From positions 1 through 43,550 of the forward strand of contig NZ_JAEQMG010000083.1 of assembly GCF_016680995.1 (NCBI RefSeq): a stretch of DNA of 43,550 bases, given 5' to 3'. Each line of letters starts with the position of its first letter. Positions within the stretch are counted from its first letter, which is position 1. The notes beneath the pieces are model-generated. The model was not told the origin of the DNA and ran no database searches. It worked only from the letters and a program-made list of their open reading frames with translations. Position numbers and translations under genes: made by a program. Positions 39,642 to 43,550 of the stretch are shown here, piece by piece. The stretch is from Ruminococcus difficilis (GTDB taxonomy: Bacteria; Bacillota_A; Clostridia; Oscillospirales; Acutalibacteraceae).

Positions 39642-40567
39642 GAAGTTTATTCTCCGGGATAGGAGGAATCGACCTCGCTTTCAACCAAGCTGGCTATAGT
39701 ATCAGTTGGGCTATTGAAAATGATGCAGCATGCTGTAAGACCTACAGACATAATTTTCATAACTGCAATTTAGTTGAATCAGATATCCGAGATATTGATC
39801 CGGAAAAACTGGTAAAAGTGGAGGTACTGGCAGCCGGATTTCCTTGTCAATCCTTTTCCATAGCTGGCAAACAGCGCGGTTTTAACGATCATAGAGGCAA
39901 TCTGTTTTTCGAGATTGGTAGATTTGCTAAGGCACTCAATCCTGCAGTCATTTTCCTCGAGAATGTGTCAAATTTAATAGACCATGATAGCGGAAAAACT
40001 TTTAACACTATTCATAACAAACTCGTTGAACTGGGTTATTTTATTCGTTATCGCGTTCTTAGAGCTTCAGAATATGGTAATACTCCGCAAATCCGTGACA
40101 GGATTTACATCATCGCGTTCAAGGATATTAACAAATGCGAAAAATTCATTTTTCCTGATCCTGTTTTACTCACCAAAAATGCAAATCATTATATTGCCAG
40201 GCATGAAAGAAAACCCAGAGTATATTACCTCAATGAAACGGATACCTTATATAAAACAGCTAAAGGTATTGTAACTCGTCATGATTGCGTTTATCGAGTC
40301 TATCATGAAAGCGTTAAACCCATTAGGAATCAAATGTGCCCAACGCTAACTGCGTCAATGGGAAATAGAAATAATCAATGTCCCCTTGTTCGTGATGATT
40401 ATGGTATTCGGAAATTAACACTACGAGAATGCCTTGATTTTCAGGGGTTCCCAAAAGATTATTACTTTCCGAACACGATATCTATCAATGATGCATATAA
40501 GCAAATTGGAAATTCAGTATGTGTTTCGATTGTTAGACAAATAGCCTCACAAATAAATCAAGTGTAA
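39626..40567 (+). CDS. Second DNA cytosine-C5 methyltransferase
   Basis: This 313-aa enzyme has the C5-methyltransferase motif order: [18 protein letters not shown] (I), [17 protein letters not shown] with the nucleophile Cys (IV), IFLENVSNL (VI), [16 protein letters not shown] (VIII), a variable target region (about 180-255), [15 protein letters not shown] (IX) and [11 protein letters not shown] (X). The target region is unlike that of the upstream M.HaeIII-like enzyme, so its site is unknown. Its ATG lies inside the last codons of the fusion gene (16-base overlap, different frame) with no ribosome site, so translation is probably coupled. The PHP-ATPase gene follows 27 bases later. Confidence 0.95.
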   Translation: MEKTVGSLFSGIGGIDLAFNQAGYSISWAIENDAACCKTYRHNFHNCNLVESDIRDIDPEKLVKVEVLAAGFPCQSFSIAGKQRGFNDHRGNLFFEIGRFAKALNPAVIFLENVSNLIDHDSGKTFNTIHNKLVELGYFIRYRVLRASEYGNTPQIRDRIYIIAFKDINKCEKFIFPDPVLLTKNANHYIARHERKPRVYYLNETDTLYKTAKGIVTRHDCVYRVYHESVKPIRNQMCPTLTASMGNRNNQCPLVRDDYGIRKLTLRECLDFQGFPKDYYFPNTISINDAYKQIGNSVCVSIVRQIASQINQV

Positions 40568-40594
40568 AAGAAATGATAAGGGAATGGTGAAATA

Positions 40595-43399
40595 ATGAAT
40601 AGTTTACGAGGTTCAGAATGGAATAGATGGGACTTGCATTTGCATACTGCGTCATCTTATGATTACAAATACAAAGCTAACGACTCGGATGATCTATTAT
40701 GTCAAACGCTCAGAGAAAATAATATTAAAGCTGTTGCGATTACAGATCATTTTACTATTGATATGGATCGTATTAAATCATTACGGGCAAAAGCTCCGGA
40801 AATTGTATTTTTTCCCGGCGTTGAACTGCGAACAGACAAAGGATCTAATAATTTACATTTGATTCTTATTTTCTCGGAACAATCCGATTTAGACGCCTTA
40901 TCAAGCGATTTCGAAGTCATCATGAAAAGAGGATCTGCAAAGGCGGCTGATTCAGATGAAACGATTTATTGGGATTTTAATGACATTGTTGATTTTGCAA
41001 AGAAGCACGATGCACTAATAAGTATTCATGCTGGGAGAAAAACAAATGGGCTTGATAAGGAAATAACAAATTCCCTTCCTGTCAATGAAGCAATTAAAGC
41101 TGAAATTGCTGATAATATTCACTTCTTTGAATTAGGTCAAAAAAGAGATATTAGTGATTATGAAACTTATGTATTTAAGGATGTTGATAGAAAACCACTA
41201 ATAATGTGTTCAGATTGTCATCATCCGAATCAATATCAGCCCAAGGAATCATTGTGGATTAAGGCTGACTTAACTTTTGATGGATTAAAGCAATGCATTT
41301 ACCAACCGTTAGAAAGAGTTTATATTGGCGTTGTACCACCTGTTTTAGACCGATTACAGAAGAATAAGCAAGTTAATATTGATAAAATCGAGGTTCACAG
41401 AATTGAGTCTCCTGTACATGATCAAGTTTGTTGGTTTGATTTTTCTCTCCAATTAAATCCTGGGCTGGTTGCGATTATTGGTAATAAAGGAAGTGGCAAA
41501 AGTGCATTATCCGACATATTAGGACATATGTGTAAGTGTTCAACAATGGATAACGCTTCTTTTCTAAATAATTTTAGATTTAGAAAGTTGCCAAAAAACT
41601 ATGCCAACGACTACAATGCCACATTAACTTGGGCTGATGAAGAAAAATACCATAATCTCTTAATTGAAAGCGATTACGGGTTATCTATTGAAGACGCGCA
41701 ATATCTTCCTCAAAAGTATATAGAAGATGTATGTAATAATATTGATGATACCTTTCAGCGCGAAATTGATAAGGTCATTTTTTCTTATGTTGATAGAACT
41801 GAACGTGGAGAGGCGTTTAATTTAAACGAATTGGTTCAGCAAAAGTCTCGATTTATTGATGCTCAAATTCAATCGTCTCTACTTAGATTAAAAGAATTAA
41901 ATGCAAATATTATTAGATTGGAAACAAAGAAAACAAATACTTATCAAAAACAAATAGCTGAAAACTTAAAAAAGGTCGAAGAAACTCTTGTTCGTCACGA
42001 TAAATCTAAACCTTCTGAAGTCAAGAAGCCTGACGTCAAAAGCGAAAACGAAGAATACCAGAAGGTGTTATTGTTACTTAATGATAAAATTGAAAAGTAT
42101 AAGTTTAGTATCGAGAACGTAGCTTCTGAAGCTGTTGTAAGAATTAATAATTATATTATAGATTTAAAAAGCCTTATCGCTCAGATTACAGTATTAGAGG
42201 AACGCTTTACAAATCTCCAAGAATTAGTGACCACCTTTTTCAATAAATACGAAATAAAAAAAGCGTATGAGTTTTCCCTTATATCTTCTCTGGATTTCTT
42301 TATCGATTTACTTGAACAAGCTGAAATTGATAAAGTCGAAGCTCAAACCAAACTGAATGAATTAAAAGAAGAATTAAAAGCACTTGAAATTCAAAAAGCA
42401 GAATTAATTTCATCTGCCGATAATGAAGAAAAGCACTATCAAAAATATTTATCTGATTTAGAAGAGTGGAAGCTGAAGAGAGTAGGGATAATTGGTGACG
42501 AGGAAACCGAAGGGTCACTTGATTATTATAAGTATGAGAGCGAATATTTGAACAATAATCTGGATAATGATTATTTGGAAGCATGTATAAAACGTGACGG
42601 AATAGTTCGAGATATTTTCAAGCAAAAGGAACAATTATCGGCAATATATCAAGAAATATATGCACCTGTACAAGGGGAAATCGCTTCTTTGCTCGGAAAT
42701 CTTGAAGATAATATTTCGTTTGAAGCTGAATTGTTTATGAACAATCCTAATCTTCATAAACACACTCTTGGGTTCATCAATCACAAGTTTAAAGGCAGAT
42801 TTGGTAGATCCACAGAAGCAAGCAGCGAATTTGATAAACTATTCAGAAAAACAAACTTTGGTAATGTAGAAAGCGTTCTTGAATTTGTCCACGATTTATC
42901 AACCGCTGTTACCGAAAATTTTGAAAATGCAGAAAAGAAGGTTCAAGATCGCCAAGGTTTTTACGATTTTCTATACGGATTAAGTTATATAGGCGTGAAC
43001 TTTAAACTAAAAATGGGAAAGCGAAACCTTAATGAATTATCGCCCGGTGAACGTGGTATTGTTTTACTTATCTTCTACTTAGCATTAAGTAAAGAAAGTA
43101 AACCCATTATTATTGATCAACCCGAAGATAATCTGGACAATCAATCGGTATATAGCAAACTTGTTCCTTGCATTTGTAAAGCAAAGCAACAGAGACAGGT
43201 AATCATTGTTACACATAACCCAAACCTTGCCGTTGCATGTGATGCTGAACAAATCGTATTCTGTGAAATGAATAAAGATACCTATCAAATCAGCTACACA
43301 TCAGGGGCAATTGAAAACCCTGAAATTCGCAAACACGTTATTGATGTGCTTGAAGGGACAATGCCAGCTTTTGACTTAAGAAAGCGAAAATACAATTAA
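40595..43399 (+). CDS. PHP-domain / SMC-like ATPase (TrlF-like)
   Basis: This 934-aa protein has an N-terminal PHP metallohydrolase domain (about 8-250): DLHLH (His15, His17), AITDH (Asp51, His52), GVEL (Glu77), IHAGR (His145), and CSDCHH (Asp207, His209). An SMC/RecN-type ATPase follows, with Walker A GNKGSGKS at 296-303, a coiled-coil middle (about 420-660, Glu/Lys/Leu-rich), signature LSPGERG 805-811, Walker B PIIIDQPEDNLD, and switch His864 in VTHNP. The architecture matches the TrlF family (family name from memory). PHP domains hydrolyse phosphoesters, so an ATP-gated nuclease is plausible but unproven. Its neighbours point to phage defence. ATG follows GGTGAAATA. No cognate gene follows before the IS. 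Confidence 0.9.
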   Translation: MNSLRGSEWNRWDLHLHTASSYDYKYKANDSDDLLCQTLRENNIKAVAITDHFTIDMDRIKSLRAKAPEIVFFPGVELRTDKGSNNLHLILIFSEQSDLDALSSDFEVIMKRGSAKAADSDETIYWDFNDIVDFAKKHDALISIHAGRKTNGLDKEITNSLPVNEAIKAEIADNIHFFELGQKRDISDYETYVFKDVDRKPLIMCSDCHHPNQYQPKESLWIKADLTFDGLKQCIYQPLERVYIGVVPPVLDRLQKNKQVNIDKIEVHRIESPVHDQVCWFDFSLQLNPGLVAIIGNKGSGKSALSDILGHMCKCSTMDNASFLNNFRFRKLPKNYANDYNATLTWADEEKYHNLLIESDYGLSIEDAQYLPQKYIEDVCNNIDDTFQREIDKVIFSYVDRTERGEAFNLNELVQQKSRFIDAQIQSSLLRLKELNANIIRLETKKTNTYQKQIAENLKKVEETLVRHDKSKPSEVKKPDVKSENEEYQKVLLLLNDKIEKYKFSIENVASEAVVRINNYIIDLKSLIAQITVLEERFTNLQELVTTFFNKYEIKKAYEFSLISSLDFFIDLLEQAEIDKVEAQTKLNELKEELKALEIQKAELISSADNEEKHYQKYLSDLEEWKLKRVGIIGDEETEGSLDYYKYESEYLNNNLDNDYLEACIKRDGIVRDIFKQKEQLSAIYQEIYAPVQGEIASLLGNLEDNISFEAELFMNNPNLHKHTLGFINHKFKGRFGRSTEASSEFDKLFRKTNFGNVESVLEFVHDLSTAVTENFENAEKKVQDRQGFYDFLYGLSYIGVNFKLKMGKRNLNELSPGERGIVLLIFYLALSKESKPIIIDQPEDNLDNQSVYSKLVPCICKAKQQRQVIIVTHNPNLAVACDAEQIVFCEMNKDTYQISYTSGAIENPEIRKHVIDVLEGTMPAFDLRKRKYN

Positions 43400-43462
43400 C
43401 CATAACTAAAAAAAGAGAGCAGAACGGTTACTGAACAGGTCCAGTAAAAACGGACAATAGAA

Positions 43463-43502
43463 AAAAGCACCCCCTTATGGTAGAATGAAAAAGAACTACC
43501 AT
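43463..43502. promoter_or_regulatory. Stem-loop sequestering the transposase ribosome site (right copy)
   Basis: Mirror of 49-88: a 14-bp stem CCCCCTTATGGTAG/CTACCATAAGGGGG whose 3' arm contains the AAGGGGG ribosome site of the transposase that begins at 43517. Confidence 0.6.
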
Positions 43503-43516
43503 AAGGGGGATTTTGT

Positions 43517-43550
43517 ATGTCAAGAGAGTATAGACACATACAACAGTATG
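43517..43550 (+). CDS. Transposase, N-terminal fragment (runs off window)
   Basis: An ATG and ten further codons (MSREYRHIQQY), identical to the fragment at 34-1. The ribosome site AAGGGGG lies seven bases upstream, within a hairpin arm. It is too short to name the family firmly; IS3-type OrfA is the best guess. Confidence 0.55.
   Translation, partial: MSREYRHIQQY

Larger units (their letters stand above)
43432..43550 (+). mobile_element. Right IS end (partial insertion sequence)
   Basis: An exact inverted copy of bases 1-119. It begins TGAACAGGTCC 32 bp after the stop of the PHP-ATPase gene and runs out of the window to the right. The two IS copies point outward, away from each other. Confidence 0.75.

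Noticed and set aside
1..43550. Possibility that the window is a closed circle (phage or plasmid)
   Set aside because: The end repeats are inverted, not direct, and the window carries housekeeping glycolytic genes; it is a chromosomal contig.

Overview
The window looks like about 43.5 kb of chromosome from an anaerobic Firmicute of class Clostridia, most likely a Ruminococcus-type organism (Oscillospiraceae). The evidence is strong AGGAGG ribosome sites, a CotH-like secreted protein ending in a type I dockerin, a GEMM-I cyclic-di-GMP riboswitch, LuxS, PASTA-type Ser/Thr kinases, and the short palindromic repeats common in gut Clostridia. The genus is an inference. The window begins and ends in the same 119-bp sequence in opposite orientation. 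This is the 5' end of an insertion sequence, so the contig was probably cut where it ran into a multicopy IS.

Layout. 1-2.5 kb: IS end, a zinc-ribbon membrane Ser/Thr kinase and a small duplicated protein in one operon. 2.7-7 kb: a small acidic protein with a membrane-anchored GH25 muramidase, a MITE-like repeat, luxS, a small membrane protein, a composite inverted repeat, trmL, and an HTH-RDD membrane regulator. 7.1-11.1 kb: the glycolytic genes pgk, tpiA and gpmI. 11.3-14.2 kb: CotH-dockerin protein, then a three-gene operon (DUF6442-like membrane protein, HTH repressor, flavodoxin) behind a promoter with three operator-like palindromes. 14.2-18.3 kb: an EF-G paralogue and two related lipoproteins. 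18.5-24.1 kb: a second MITE copy, PASTA kinase, NUDIX hydrolase, acyltransferase, esterase lipoprotein and cysK. 24.1-27.4 kb: a surface protein under a c-di-GMP riboswitch, next to a diguanylate cyclase whose 5' end seems to be frameshifted. 27.5-29.3 kb: GNAT and ADP-ribosylglycohydrolase.

29.7-36.3 kb is an integrative mobilizable element: a tiny Cys-rich gene, tyrosine integrase, Xis, a VapE-type ATPase, a MobA/MobL relaxase, a DUF3847-like protein, an oriT with an IncQ/MobQ-type nic motif, and an HTH regulator. Two of its genes have good Shine-Dalgarno sites placed before non-AUG codons (ACG and CTG).

36.4-43.4 kb is an AT-rich defence island read as one operon: a small HTH protein; an NgoPII-family endonuclease; a single polypeptide joining an M.HaeIII-like methyltransferase to an R.HaeIII-like endonuclease; a second cytosine-C5 methyltransferase; and a 934-aa PHP-domain/SMC-like ATPase (TrlF-like). 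Two unrelated endonuclease families, both with founding members that cut GGCC, share one apparent GGCC methylase. Reading by eye I found no GGCC site from about 26.4 kb to the right end, although GGCC is frequent in the left part. The island is the most interesting part of the window.

I saw no rRNA, tRNA or CRISPR array. Everything here comes from reading the sequence; family names come from motif recognition, not database searches.
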